From a virus: a stretch of DNA of 38,609 bases. This document shows, piece after piece, positions 31,027-38,609 of this stretch. A model generated the notes under the pieces. The model ran no database searches and had not been told where the DNA came from. It saw only the letters and a list, made by a program, of their open reading frames with translations. A program made the position numbers and the translations under genes. Location of the stretch: positions 1-38,609 of IMG/VR virus record IMGVR_UViG_3300034152_000467; one strand, given 5' to 3'. The stretch's first letter is position 1. Each line of letters starts with the position of its first letter.

Positions 31027-31372
31027 ATGCGCGGATTAGTTTACATTGCCGCTAATACGAATAACGGTAAAGTGTATGTAGGTCAGGGACTGACCGAATT
31101 TAAGCCTGTGGAGATGAAGGGCCTGGATGCAACCTAATCTATGAAACGGGAAGATCACAGCCTTTAGGCTGTGATTAGTTCACCTTTAACGCTATTTTTA
31201 GCATTTAGAGAACATGGAAAACAATTTTCGTTCTAAGAAAGTTAAATGTATAGAAACAGAGAAAATATTTATAAATATAACTGGAGCTGAAAAAGCTCTA
31301 GGCATTTGTCATGTCGGCAGAGCTTGCAGAAAAAATAGTAGTGCAGGGGGCTATCATTGGCAGTTTATATAA
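31027..31372 (+). pseudogene. Decayed GIY-YIG/NUMOD1 homing endonuclease gene
   Basis: Fragment 1 (31027-31086): MRGLVYIAANTNNGKVYVGQ, a perfect GIY-YIG N-terminus. It is then broken by the solo TnpB end (31087-31180). Fragment 2 (31183-31233): PLTLFLAFREHGKQFSF, the next GIY-YIG helix, in the same frame class. Fragment 3 (31235-31369), in another frame, is a NUMOD1-type DNA-binding repeat: KKVKCIETEKIFINITGAEK followed by ALGIC and AGGYHWQFI. About 20 residues between fragments 1 and 2, and the catalytic-domain rest between 2 and 3, are missing. No functional protein can be made. Confidence 0.85.
31087..31180 (+). mobile_element. Solo IS605/IS1341-type right end (TnpB 3' tail plus reRNA scaffold), copy 2
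   Basis: 94-base unit; 31087-31117 and the last 27 bases are identical to copy 1 at 896-995. Terminal hairpin 31154-31162 with 31167-31175, TTAGTT end. The tnpB frame reads ACGDEG...YETGRSQ, again preceded by an in-frame TAA. It sits exactly after the VYVGQ codons of the GIY-YIG relic. The bases 3' of the hairpin (31181-31200), where a TnpB guide would be, are homing-endonuclease sequence. Confidence 0.75.
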
Positions 31373-31382
31373 AGGTGGTAAT

Positions 31383-31886
31383 ATGGCAAATTCTAAAGCT
31401 AAAGGAAAACGTGGTGAACAAGGTTTAGTAATTATACTAAACGAAGCGTTTGGCGACAGACTCTTTAGAAGGACACCACACTCTGGTGCATTTGTTGGCG
31501 GTAAAAACAGAGAGATATCTGAAAATTTAGACTATAAAGAGGGATATGTTTCTGATATTATTACTCCTGCCAATTTTAATTTCATATTGGAGCACAAGTT
31601 CTATAATGACATTTCTTTCTGGGAGCTTTTTTCTGATAAATCTAATTGGAGCCAATGGATTAGACAAGCAGAAGAAGATGCGGCGTTTGTTGGCAAAGAG
31701 CCAATGGTTGTTATCAAATATAACAGGCACAAACGAATTGCTTTGGTTAAGAGTTCATACCTTATGAATTTCGTAACTTCTCTCTTTATTTGGAAACCAG
31801 AAAATTCAGACCACAGCTATTCTGTATCTTATTTAGAGAATTTATTGAAGCTTCCAAGAGCGTTTTGGTTTTCTGAGGACAACTAA
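31383..31886 (+). CDS. PD-(D/E)XK nuclease, Hjc/RecB-like
   Basis: 167 residues from ATG 31383, with AAAGGTGGTAATATGG; an ATG at 31311 lies in the NUMOD1 relic. KAKGKRGEQ with Glu12, SDI with Asp58, and ILEHK with Glu70 and Lys72 form the archaeal Hjc-type active site (E, D, ExK). A Holliday-junction resolvase or DNA end-processing nuclease for packaging is plausible, as T4 uses gp49 before packaging. It could instead be a free-standing homing partner. TAATG couples it to the GIY-YIG gene. Confidence 0.7.
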   Translation: MANSKAKGKRGEQGLVIILNEAFGDRLFRRTPHSGAFVGGKNREISENLDYKEGYVSDIITPANFNFILEHKFYNDISFWELFSDKSNWSQWIRQAEEDAAFVGKEPMVVIKYNRHKRIALVKSSYLMNFVTSLFIWKPENSDHSYSVSYLENLLKLPRAFWFSEDN

Positions 31887-32275
31887 TGTACGGAATTGTA
31901 TATAAAACTGTGAACACGATAAATGACAAAGTATACATCGGCCAAACTACGAAAACTTTGGGCGAAAGAAGAAATAAGCATTTTTCCGTATCTGTGTCAA
32001 AGCAATCTCGTTTTTACAACGCTTTGAAAAAATATACTCGAAATGACTTTGATTGGTTTGTATTAGCATACGCTAGAACAAAAAGAGAATTAGATGATTT
32101 AGAAGTAATGTACATCGCAGAAGCAAATTCTATGGATAGAACAGTTGGATACAATCTAAGGGACGGCGGCCAAGGAGGAAGATTATATTCGAGTAGTAGA
32201 AAATGTTGTAGACACAAACAAAATAACGCAGGCGGATATAAATGGAAGTTTGTAGCTGGAGAGCCTAATGGATAG
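31886..32275 (+). CDS. GIY-YIG nuclease with shortened C-terminus
   Basis: 129 residues. MYGIVYKTVNTINDKVYIGQ is the GIY-YIG motif; ALKKYTRNDFDWFV, ARTKRELDDLEVMYIAEA (the catalytic Glu) and GYNLRDGGQGG complete the nuclease domain. After about residue 96 it jumps to SSRKCCRHKQNNAGGYKWKFV, which is only the last part of a NUMOD1 repeat. The DNA-binding linker and most of the NUMOD region are missing, as if an internal deletion fused them. It overlaps the portal start by 8 bases. Catalytic residues look intact, so activity with poor targeting is possible. Confidence 0.75.
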   Translation: MYGIVYKTVNTINDKVYIGQTTKTLGERRNKHFSVSVSKQSRFYNALKKYTRNDFDWFVLAYARTKRELDDLEVMYIAEANSMDRTVGYNLRDGGQGGRLYSSSRKCCRHKQNNAGGYKWKFVAGEPNG

Positions 32276-35200
32276 AGATAGAGATGTAATAAAACGAGCG
32301 GAGACTATACAGAAGTTCTTCAATAAAATCAATTTATCTAGAGCTTATGATTTGTCTGCGCCTATGGCGGTAAGATCTGATGACGATTTTTACCAAGCAT
32401 TTGGTGCTTATAGAAGTTCAATTGAGAGTTTTACTGTAACAGACCAACAAAGAATACAAAGATATCGCGAATATGAGCAGATGTGCTACGTTCCTGAACT
32501 TCAAGGTGGTTTAGAGATTTATGCTGATGACGCAACTCTCTACAACGAAGAAGATAAAGTAATAAATAATCAAGCAGAAAATAACGATATAGAAGAAGCT
32601 CTTGAAGATTTGTGGTTTCGCTCTCTCGATATGAACTACTCACTTTGGCATATAGTTCTAAATATGTGCAAATACGGCGACGCTTTTTATGAAGTGATAC
32701 CCGATAATTATAAGTCTCCGAAAAGAATAAAATATATCCGATGGTTACCTCCTCAATTTGTTTTCAGGGTTGAGCAAGACGAGAATTTGATAGAGTTCAT
32801 AGTAAGAATACCCAAAGGCGACCCTTACAACAGTAGCCAAGTTACTGACACTCACACTGCTGGAGCTGGATTCAAGCTTGGCGGAGCAGGAGAAACAGAA
32901 GAAGTCCATCTAAAGCCTTGGCAAGTAGTTCATTTCAAAATCGACGATAAAGAATTTGACCCGTATGGAAAATCTGTATTAGAATCTGGACGTCTAGCAT
33001 TCAAACAAATGAAGCTTATTGAAGACGCAATGCTAATTTATAGAATAACAAGAGCTCCAGAAAGAAGAATATTCGGAATACCAGTTGGAACATTACCATA
33101 TAGGGAGGCGATGCAGAGAGTGCAAGATTTCCAACAAAGGTATAGGAAAACTCCATGGGTCGACCCTGGATCTGGTGAAATAAACTACAGAAACAACCCG
33201 CTTTGTATCGCTCTTGATACTAAAATTGATTTGCTTGATGGCAGACAAGAAACTCTTCAGACATTAATTGACGAGCACAAAGCAGGAAAGAAAAATTGGG
33301 TTTATTCTATTGATAGGAAAAACGCTAATCAGATCGTTCCTGGCGAAATCGAATGGGCCGGAGTAACTCGTAAAAATGCTGAGCTTGTTGAAGTTACAAT
33401 TGACAACGGCGAACGAGTTCGATGCACGCCCGATCATAAGTTCTTGCTTCGAAACGGCGAATATAAAGAGGCCCAGGATTTAGAAAAAGGCGATTCTTTG
33501 ATGCCAAAATATACCAAAGAATCTGAGAAGGGATATGAGTTAATCTTCAACCCTAAGAATAGAAAATATAGGCCAACTTATATGATGGTTGCACGATACA
33601 CTCAAGAAAAGGAGTGGAATCGCCGTTGGACTAAAAGAACTATCCACCACAAAGATTTCAAAAAAACCAACAACAATCCTGATAACCTTATAATTCTAGA
33701 GAACAAAGACCACGTAGGCTTACATGGCGATCTAACTCGTAGAAATTGGCAGGACCCCAGCTTCAGACAAAGACAGCTTGAATCAAGAAAAAAAGCTTGG
33801 GCAATTGCTTCTGATGAAAGAAGAAAGCAGCAGTCAGAGTTGATGGCTGAATACAATAAAAGTGATGCCCACAGAAAATCAGCCCGCAAAAGCAACAAGA
33901 ATCGTTGGAGAGACAATGGGTTCAGAACTAGAGCTTCTCAGAATATGAGGAAACCAAAATCAACAACTGAAGCAATGAAAATTAAGTTTGATGAAAAATT
34001 CTATCAGTTTGTTGATGCAGCTATTGTCAAGCACGATACACAAGATCAAGTTTTGTCTGATTTGAATTCTAATCCAGAATTTGTTTTGCACTTTGATTTG
34101 CTGACCCCGCTACAAAACACTAAACTTATCAAACAAACTTTGCGGGAAGCGTTTAGTCAAAAGGGCTACGATAACTTTGAGCAATACAGGTTTTCAATTG
34201 TTGATGACAACCGATTGACTTATGCCGACATCGAACAATATGTTGATATGGGTTGGTCTCAGAAAAAAATAGGTAACGAATTTGGCGTTAGTCGCTCTAA
34301 AATCCGAAATCTGCAAAGACGAAATCATAAGGTTGTTTCTGTTGTTTGGTTAAACGAAAGAGAAGACACTGGATGTATTACTGTTTCAAAATATCACAAC
34401 TTTGCAACTTCTGGTATCATCGTGAAAAATTCAATCAATGACGATTTCTTCCTGGCAAGAAGGCCTGATGGACAAGGCGTTACTATCGATACACTGCCAG
34501 GCGGAGCGCAGCTTGGAGAGATAGACGATGCTAGATATTTCAAAGAGAAAATCCTTAGGACTATGAGGATTCCTATTGCTTATCTAACAGGTGAAATGAC
34601 TGGAGATGTGGCAAAAACTTCATTATCGTCAATGGATGTAAGGTTTGCTAAAACAGTAGAAAGAGTGCAAAAACAAACTATAAAAGGCTTAGAGAAACTT
34701 GCTGTTGTCGAGCTTGCATTCAAAAGATTTTCAATAGAAGACATGCAAAACTTCCAACTTGGACTTACACCACCTTCGAAAATCTATGAGATGCAAGAGC
34801 TTGAAGTATTCAACCAGAAGTTGAACACAATTCAGTCAGCAACTCAAATAGCAGACCAAAATGGGAAACTATTTTTGCCAAAAGAGTGGTTATATAGACA
34901 GATAATGAAATTCAACGATGATGAGATTTCTAACATAAGGTTGATGCAACAAGCAGAACTAATGCAACAACAACAGGACAAAAATGCTATCGCCGCTGCA
35001 GAACAAGCCGCTACGATGGGAGCTCCTGAGGGAGTTGCTGGTGGAGTTGAAGCTGGCGCTCTTGGTGGCGAAGGACTTCCAGGAGCTGAAGCAGGAGCTG
35101 AAGCAGGAGCTGAAGCTGCACCACCAGAAGAAGCTGGTACAGAAGTTGCGACAGGCGGAGAAGCTGGGATAGAGTTAGCAAGTAAAATAATGAGAGTAGC

Positions 35201-35411
35201 AGGTCAAGAATTCTTAGTAGAAAACGAAGAAGACATTAGAGAGCTTATAAAATTTGTCAAACAGTATAAAGAAACCGAGAAAATCTCTCAAGATAAACCT
35301 AAAGCTAAACGTCGGCTTTTTGAGAATGGGTTCGAAGTGCTCTTCAAGAGAGGCGAACTCAGAGGTATTATCAAGAGGAATAAGAGTAAATCAAAAATAC
35401 TAAGTGACTAA
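32268..35411 (+). CDS. Portal protein (gp20-like) interrupted by an intein
   Basis: 1047 residues before splicing; 638 after removal of residues 313-721. Extein: N-terminal region with FGAYRSSIESFTVTDQQR; WHIVLNMCKYGDAFYEV; after the intein SINDDFFLARRPDGQGVTID, LPGGAQLGEIDDARYFKEKIL and MRIPIAYLTGE, which match T4 gp20. The portal dodecamer forms the DNA channel on which the prohead is built. The C-terminus carries an unusual Gly/Ala/Glu repeat (about residues 925-975). The intein sits just before the SINDDFF segment, a highly conserved part of the portal. Confidence 0.93.
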   Translation: MDRDRDVIKRAETIQKFFNKINLSRAYDLSAPMAVRSDDDFYQAFGAYRSSIESFTVTDQQRIQRYREYEQMCYVPELQGGLEIYADDATLYNEEDKVINNQAENNDIEEALEDLWFRSLDMNYSLWHIVLNMCKYGDAFYEVIPDNYKSPKRIKYIRWLPPQFVFRVEQDENLIEFIVRIPKGDPYNSSQVTDTHTAGAGFKLGGAGETEEVHLKPWQVVHFKIDDKEFDPYGKSVLESGRLAFKQMKLIEDAMLIYRITRAPERRIFGIPVGTLPYREAMQRVQDFQQRYRKTPWVDPGSGEINYRNNPLCIALDTKIDLLDGRQETLQTLIDEHKAGKKNWVYSIDRKNANQIVPGEIEWAGVTRKNAELVEVTIDNGERVRCTPDHKFLLRNGEYKEAQDLEKGDSLMPKYTKESEKGYELIFNPKNRKYRPTYMMVARYTQEKEWNRRWTKRTIHHKDFKKTNNNPDNLIILENKDHVGLHGDLTRRNWQDPSFRQRQLESRKKAWAIASDERRKQQSELMAEYNKSDAHRKSARKSNKNRWRDNGFRTRASQNMRKPKSTTEAMKIKFDEKFYQFVDAAIVKHDTQDQVLSDLNSNPEFVLHFDLLTPLQNTKLIKQTLREAFSQKGYDNFEQYRFSIVDDNRLTYADIEQYVDMGWSQKKIGNEFGVSRSKIRNLQRRNHKVVSVVWLNEREDTGCITVSKYHNFATSGIIVKNSINDDFFLARRPDGQGVTIDTLPGGAQLGEIDDARYFKEKILRTMRIPIAYLTGEMTGDVAKTSLSSMDVRFAKTVERVQKQTIKGLEKLAVVELAFKRFSIEDMQNFQLGLTPPSKIYEMQELEVFNQKLNTIQSATQIADQNGKLFLPKEWLYRQIMKFNDDEISNIRLMQQAELMQQQQDKNAIAAAEQAATMGAPEGVAGGVEAGALGGEGLPGAEAGAEAGAEAAPPEEAGTEVATGGEAGIELASKIMRVAGQEFLVENEEDIRELIKFVKQYKETEKISQDKPKAKRRLFENGFEVLFKRGELRGIIKRNKSKSKILSD
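33204..34430 (+). other. Intein with HNH homing endonuclease (residues 313-721 of the portal gene)
   Basis: Cys313 begins block A (CIALDTKIDLLDG). Block B is RVRCTPDHKFLL (TPDH in place of TxxH). The C-terminus is HNFATSGIIVKN with Asn721, then Ser722 as the first C-extein residue. Penultimate residue is Lys rather than the usual His. The middle carries an HNH nuclease (TIHHKDFKKTNNNPDNLIIL, DHVGLHG) and a helix-turn-helix (EFGVSRSKIRNLQRR). Arg codons CGN are frequent inside it and rare in the extein, as expected for imported DNA. Self-splicing is required for a working portal. Confidence 0.92.
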
Positions 35412-35445
35412 TTCTAATACAAATTCCACTTAGGAGGAATGATTC

Positions 35446-36753
35446 ATGGAATTAAAATACAGTCAATTATCGCATCTTTCACAGTTCAGCAACGACAGAC
35501 TTGTTAGAATGATTAGCGAAAAAGTTGCTGAATCCGAGAATGCAGCATTGGCTCTTGTTTTTGATGATAAGCTTGTTATAATCGACGAAGATACAAATGA
35601 TTTTTACTCCGTAGATTACAATATTAGAAATCGAGCTTTGAATCTTGAAAACTGGGAAAAAATAGACTTACTTCCTGATGACAAAACAAGAATTAACGAA
35701 TTATCAGGAAAACTATTTGACCCTACTAACAAAGAAGAAATAAGAGCTGGTGATTTAGCCGAAGCCTTCCGACTTGCAAATTCTGAAGGCCCCATCAAAC
35801 AGATAGTAAATGAATCAATCAGTAAAAAGAAAAGTATAACAGAGTCCAACGCAAAAATCAAAGCAGTTTCCGAACTTAGGAAAGTTAGAGGCTACTTCAA
35901 AGATGATATATCGGAAATAATGGAAGACTTAAAAGTTCAGACCATAAAAGAACAAATTTCCGAAAATAGTCCAACGCAGAGCATGATAAGTAGAATAGAT
36001 TTCAGGAGACCGCTTTCTGTTAGTCTTTTCGAAGAAGATTCTGACAAAGTAGTTAACTTATCCGAAAAGAAAAAGTATAAGAAAAAATCTAAAAACGCTA
36101 AGAAAAAGGTCCAAAACATGTGGACGTCAGAATCTTTCAAACAAGACTTCAAAGACATGTTAGACCTTGTAAAAGAAATGGACGACCCAACAGAGGTTAT
36201 GGAAAAGTTTCTTGAACAGCATAGAGAGCTTCTTATACTTAGCGAAACCGAGTTCGGCGACTTAATTCTAAAGACTGCTCTGATGATTGGTGAAGCTGAT
36301 ACTGCAGATTCTGTAGTAGAGGGTTTTACTGGTTTATACAATAGCGAAGAATATACTAAATTGAGAGAAGAGTATATTGAAAGAAACCAACTTGATGGCG
36401 AAACAATCATAGAGCAAGATGAAGAAGATGATGAAGAGGATGAAGAGGATATGCTAGACTATGAAGAGGGCGATGAGACTAAGAAAAAGACTAAGAAGAA
36501 AAAGAAAGAGTCTAAGGATGAAGACGAGACTACTATTGATGAAGACACTATCAATAAATTAATTAAAGTTTTCGGAAAAATACAAGAAAACTTGAAAGAA
36601 AAGACTCTAGAGAGAAGGTATGTAGAAAATCTAATAGAGACTCTAGAAGATGCAAAAGTTGGCTCGATTTCAGAAGGAAGATTGAAAGAAATCGTAGACT
36701 TCTTGGACTCTGTCTATTCTAAGTCTAAAGAACAAAAAGAGGAGGACCGATAA
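35446..36753 (+). CDS. Probable prohead core / assembly protein
   Basis: 435 residues with SD TAGGAGG. The N-terminal ~130 residues are globular; the middle has a Lys-rich block (KKKYKKKSKNAKKK); residues ~325-365 are a very acidic then basic tract (DEEDDEEDEEDMLDY..KKKTKKKKKES). The C-terminus is helical. It lies between portal and protease, where T4 has core proteins gp67/gp68. No family recognised; the role is from position and composition. Confidence 0.5.
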   Translation: MELKYSQLSHLSQFSNDRLVRMISEKVAESENAALALVFDDKLVIIDEDTNDFYSVDYNIRNRALNLENWEKIDLLPDDKTRINELSGKLFDPTNKEEIRAGDLAEAFRLANSEGPIKQIVNESISKKKSITESNAKIKAVSELRKVRGYFKDDISEIMEDLKVQTIKEQISENSPTQSMISRIDFRRPLSVSLFEEDSDKVVNLSEKKKYKKKSKNAKKKVQNMWTSESFKQDFKDMLDLVKEMDDPTEVMEKFLEQHRELLILSETEFGDLILKTALMIGEADTADSVVEGFTGLYNSEEYTKLREEYIERNQLDGETIIEQDEEDDEEDEEDMLDYEEGDETKKKTKKKKKESKDEDETTIDEDTINKLIKVFGKIQENLKEKTLERRYVENLIETLEDAKVGSISEGRLKEIVDFLDSVYSKSKEQKEEDR

Positions 36754-37115
36754 TGGCTGAAGATTATAATAAACTCCTTAAAGAAATGCTTGATTTAGCT
36801 GAAGTCCCTCTAACAGAACAAGACGAAGAAGCTAAGGCAGAGGAAACTCCTGCTGAAGAAGAGCCGGCAGAAGGCGATGAAGGAAAAGCTGCTGATGAAG
36901 GCGAACTCAGCGATGAGTGGGAAATCAAGATTGCGAACTTCACGCTAAAGATGAAGTGGCTAAACAACTATAGAAGACTTGGTATCAAATTCCGGGGTCC
37001 AACTAAATACATGAACGTTCCCAAGAAACTAGTTGTTCAAGAAGGTTACAGGGAGCCTTTTCTTAGATTTCTTAGGCAAGTGCTCGACTTTATGTCTACT
37101 GGAAACACCAATTAA
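36753..37115 (+). CDS. Hypothetical prohead-operon protein
   Basis: 120 residues, overlapping the preceding stop (TAATG). An acidic N-terminus (EEAKAEETPAEEEPAEG) followed by a basic alpha/beta half (WEIKIANFTLKMKWLNNYRR). May be an internal core protein; no family recognised. Confidence 0.55.
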   Translation: MAEDYNKLLKEMLDLAEVPLTEQDEEAKAEETPAEEEPAEGDEGKAADEGELSDEWEIKIANFTLKMKWLNNYRRLGIKFRGPTKYMNVPKKLVVQEGYREPFLRFLRQVLDFMSTGNTN

Positions 37116-37127
37116 GAGGTATAATTT

Positions 37128-37745
37128 ATGTCTAATGAGTTGACAGAAGCTCTCGATTTTGACTACAAATTAATACAAGAAGAAGGCTCTGAAGACGGTA
37201 GAAAGACAACTAGATTACGCGGATTGTTTCAGCAGGGCGGAGTCAAAAATGGAAATGGCAGAGTTTATCCCACTTCTATATTAGAAGCAGCTATAAGTTC
37301 TAATATGGACAAAGTCAAAAATCGCCACATGCTTGGCGAGCTCGACCACCCATCAGATGGAAAGATACACCTTGAGAAAGTTTCACATGTTGTAACAGAC
37401 TTGAATATGACATCTGACGGCAAAGTTGAAGGAGAGCTAGAAGTTTTTGATGGTCCAATAGAAGAAGGTGGAACACCAGCTGGACAAATACTTGGTAGTT
37501 TCATAAAAAGAGGCGTAAGGCTGGGGATATCCTCTAGGGGGTTTGGCTCAACTAAACAAGTAAATGGAACGAATGAAGTCCAAAACGACTATAAACTTAT
37601 AACATTTGATATAGTGTCTGACCCTTCAACACCAAATGCTTACCCATCACCAGTATTTGAGGGCCAAGAGAGTGACTCTTGGGAGCTAGAAAAAGAGAAT
37701 AAAACAAGATTCTCAGAACTATTAGAAGAAAACCTAGAAGACTAG
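37128..37745 (+). CDS. Prohead protease (gp21-like)
   Basis: 205 residues. NGRVYPTSILEAAI, the HMLGELDHPSDG motif (His74), and GVRLGISSRGFG (Ser135/Ser136) with later FDIVSDPSTPNAYP match the T4 gp21 serine protease family. It cleaves scaffold, itself and capsid proteins at L/I-x-E before A/G/S, and frees space for DNA. It lies between portal and scaffold, as in T4. SD AGAGG. Confidence 0.9.
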   Translation: MSNELTEALDFDYKLIQEEGSEDGRKTTRLRGLFQQGGVKNGNGRVYPTSILEAAISSNMDKVKNRHMLGELDHPSDGKIHLEKVSHVVTDLNMTSDGKVEGELEVFDGPIEEGGTPAGQILGSFIKRGVRLGISSRGFGSTKQVNGTNEVQNDYKLITFDIVSDPSTPNAYPSPVFEGQESDSWELEKENKTRFSELLEENLED

Positions 37746-37757
37746 GAGGTCTGGTTA

Positions 37758-38609
37758 ATGAAAAATATACTAGCTGAGATTGAAATGAACGATGCTCAGG
37801 TCAAGGCCTTTAATGAAGAGTTAAACTCTTGGAAAGAGAAGAAGAAGGCTGAGATTGAAGAAGCCGTAAGAAGCGATATTCAGACTGAGTTTGAAGTAAA
37901 AGAAAAACAGTTAGAAGAAGAGAAAGAAGCTATAAGGGAGCAGAATGAGCGCCTTGTAGAAGAAATAAAGAACAAGATGCAGAAAGTAATGGTAAAGAGA
38001 TTTACATCTGCTATCAAGAGTCTTTATGAAGAGCTTCTAGTTCAAGCAAGGAAAGAAGTTCTTAACGACCCAAGGCTACTTGCTCTCGAAGAAGTAAAGA
38101 ATGTAGTATATCCGCTGATGGATGAAACAGTAACTAAAGGTTATGTTGATGAGCTACAAAAAGCACTAAAAATGGTCGAAGAAAAAGAAAATGAAAGTGA
38201 CAAACTTAGAGCAAGAATTAAGTTGATGGAAATCACAAAGACATTGTCACCAGTAGTAGCAGAAGCTGTTGAAACTTATATTGGCGAAGCAGAATCAGAG
38301 GAAGAAGTTGTGCAAAAATATGCAAAACTGCAATCGCTAGTAAAAGAAAGCACTCTTGATGAAGAGGGCGAAGGCGATGCTGATGGTGGCGATTACGAAG
38401 ATGATTACGAAGAGAAGAAGAAAAAGAAGAAGAAGAAAAAGAAAGAGGAAGAGGAAGAGGATGAAGAAATAGATGAAGCTAAAGATGAAGATGACGAGGA
38501 TGAGGACGAGGACGAGGAAATGGACTATGATGAAGATGATGAAGATGAAGATGATGAAGATGGGAAGAAAAGGTCTAAGAAGAAGTCTAAGAAAAATGGC
38601 GACGAGGAC
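37758..38609 (+). CDS. Prohead scaffold protein (gp22-like), 3' end outside window
   Basis: 284 codons visible, no stop. The SD is AGGAGG at 37744-37749, spaced 8 bases from the ATG. MKNILAEIEMNDAQVKAF is the typical scaffold start; then a long coiled coil (about 20-90), a middle domain with NPDRL-like LNDPRLLALEEV, and a C-terminal low-complexity tract of a Lys run (K10) followed by Glu/Asp blocks and basic clusters. T4 gp22 forms the core around which the shell assembles and is degraded by gp21. The major capsid gene (gp23) would be expected downstream. Confidence 0.8.
   Translation, partial: MKNILAEIEMNDAQVKAFNEELNSWKEKKKAEIEEAVRSDIQTEFEVKEKQLEEEKEAIREQNERLVEEIKNKMQKVMVKRFTSAIKSLYEELLVQARKEVLNDPRLLALEEVKNVVYPLMDETVTKGYVDELQKALKMVEEKENESDKLRARIKLMEITKTLSPVVAEAVETYIGEAESEEEVVQKYAKLQSLVKESTLDEEGEGDADGGDYEDDYEEKKKKKKKKKKEEEEEDEEIDEAKDEDDEDEDEDEEMDYDEDDEDEDDEDGKKRSKKKSKKNGDED
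38402..38604 (+). repeat. Low-complexity Lys/Glu/Asp tract in the scaffold gene
   Basis: Alternating runs of AAG/AAA and GAG/GAT codons coding for a Lys run and then Glu/Asp runs. The purine-only strand could slip during replication. Confidence 0.8.

Noticed and set aside
31270-31277. TATAAATA inside the NUMOD1 relic
   Set aside because: It may drive the nuclease gene at 31383, but it is over 100 bases away and lies in former coding sequence of that composition.
31311-31383. Longer start for the Hjc-like nuclease
   Set aside because: The extra 24 residues are the NUMOD1 relic read in another frame; the ATG at 31383 has a good ribosome site.
1-38609. tRNA genes and CRISPR arrays
   Set aside because: No cloverleaf sequence and no regularly spaced repeats were seen; gaps between genes are too short.

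Overview
The window is a contiguous piece of a large tailed-phage genome related to the T4 superfamily (myovirus). All genes lie on the + strand. They are tightly packed, with many ATGA/GTGA/TAATG stop-start overlaps, and the sequence is AT-rich with mostly AGA/AGG arginine codons. The T4-type assignment rests on a recognisable late block: probable small terminase (gp16-like), large terminase (gp17-like), portal (gp20-like), prohead protease (gp21-like), charged scaffold (gp22-like) and a gp55-like late sigma factor. The host cannot be named. Shine-Dalgarno sites, a lipoprotein PstS and a signal-peptide protein with a beta-rich C-terminus suggest a low-GC bacterium, probably diderm.

Layout. 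1-3.3 kb: two fibre-type structural genes, a UACG-tetraloop hairpin, a solo TnpB/IS605 right end (reRNA-like) and a DUF1617-like gene. 3.3-11.6 kb: small accessory genes including a cREC receiver-like protein, a DUF5662 protein, an MshEN-like protein, a uracil-DNA glycosylase, an HNH nuclease, a winged-helix protein and an NMN-adenylyltransferase-like protein. 11.6-17.7 kb: an enzyme group made of a ligase-like nucleotidyltransferase, a PD-(D/E)XK-like protein, thymidylate kinase, a permuted papain-like (YiiX/NlpC-type) protein and a pol-beta-type nucleotidyltransferase. 17.7-24.2 kb: unknown genes, an Hsp20, a cluster of small membrane/secreted proteins (possible lysis or envelope functions) and a phosphate-binding PstS lipoprotein. 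24.3-38.6 kb: late sigma factor and the packaging/prohead morphogenesis block, running off the window inside the scaffold gene.

Mobile DNA is concentrated around terminase-portal. A GIY-YIG/NUMOD1 homing endonuclease gene has been destroyed, with a solo TnpB right end sitting exactly where its catalytic core is missing. A second, internally shortened GIY-YIG gene follows a PD-(D/E)XK nuclease gene. The portal gene carries a 409-residue intein with an HNH nuclease. A second copy of the TnpB right end lies at 896-995, so the window has two orphan reRNA-like elements and no tnpB.

How genes may work together: the late sigma factor probably drives the late promoters (recurring AGATAAW and GCATATTTAT motifs next to genes and after terminators). 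The prohead protease may process not only scaffold but also several small proteins that start with a shared M-K/R-F/L-x-D/E-A leader resembling T4 capsid-targeting sequences. Most functions are inferred by reading protein motifs by eye; no database search was run.
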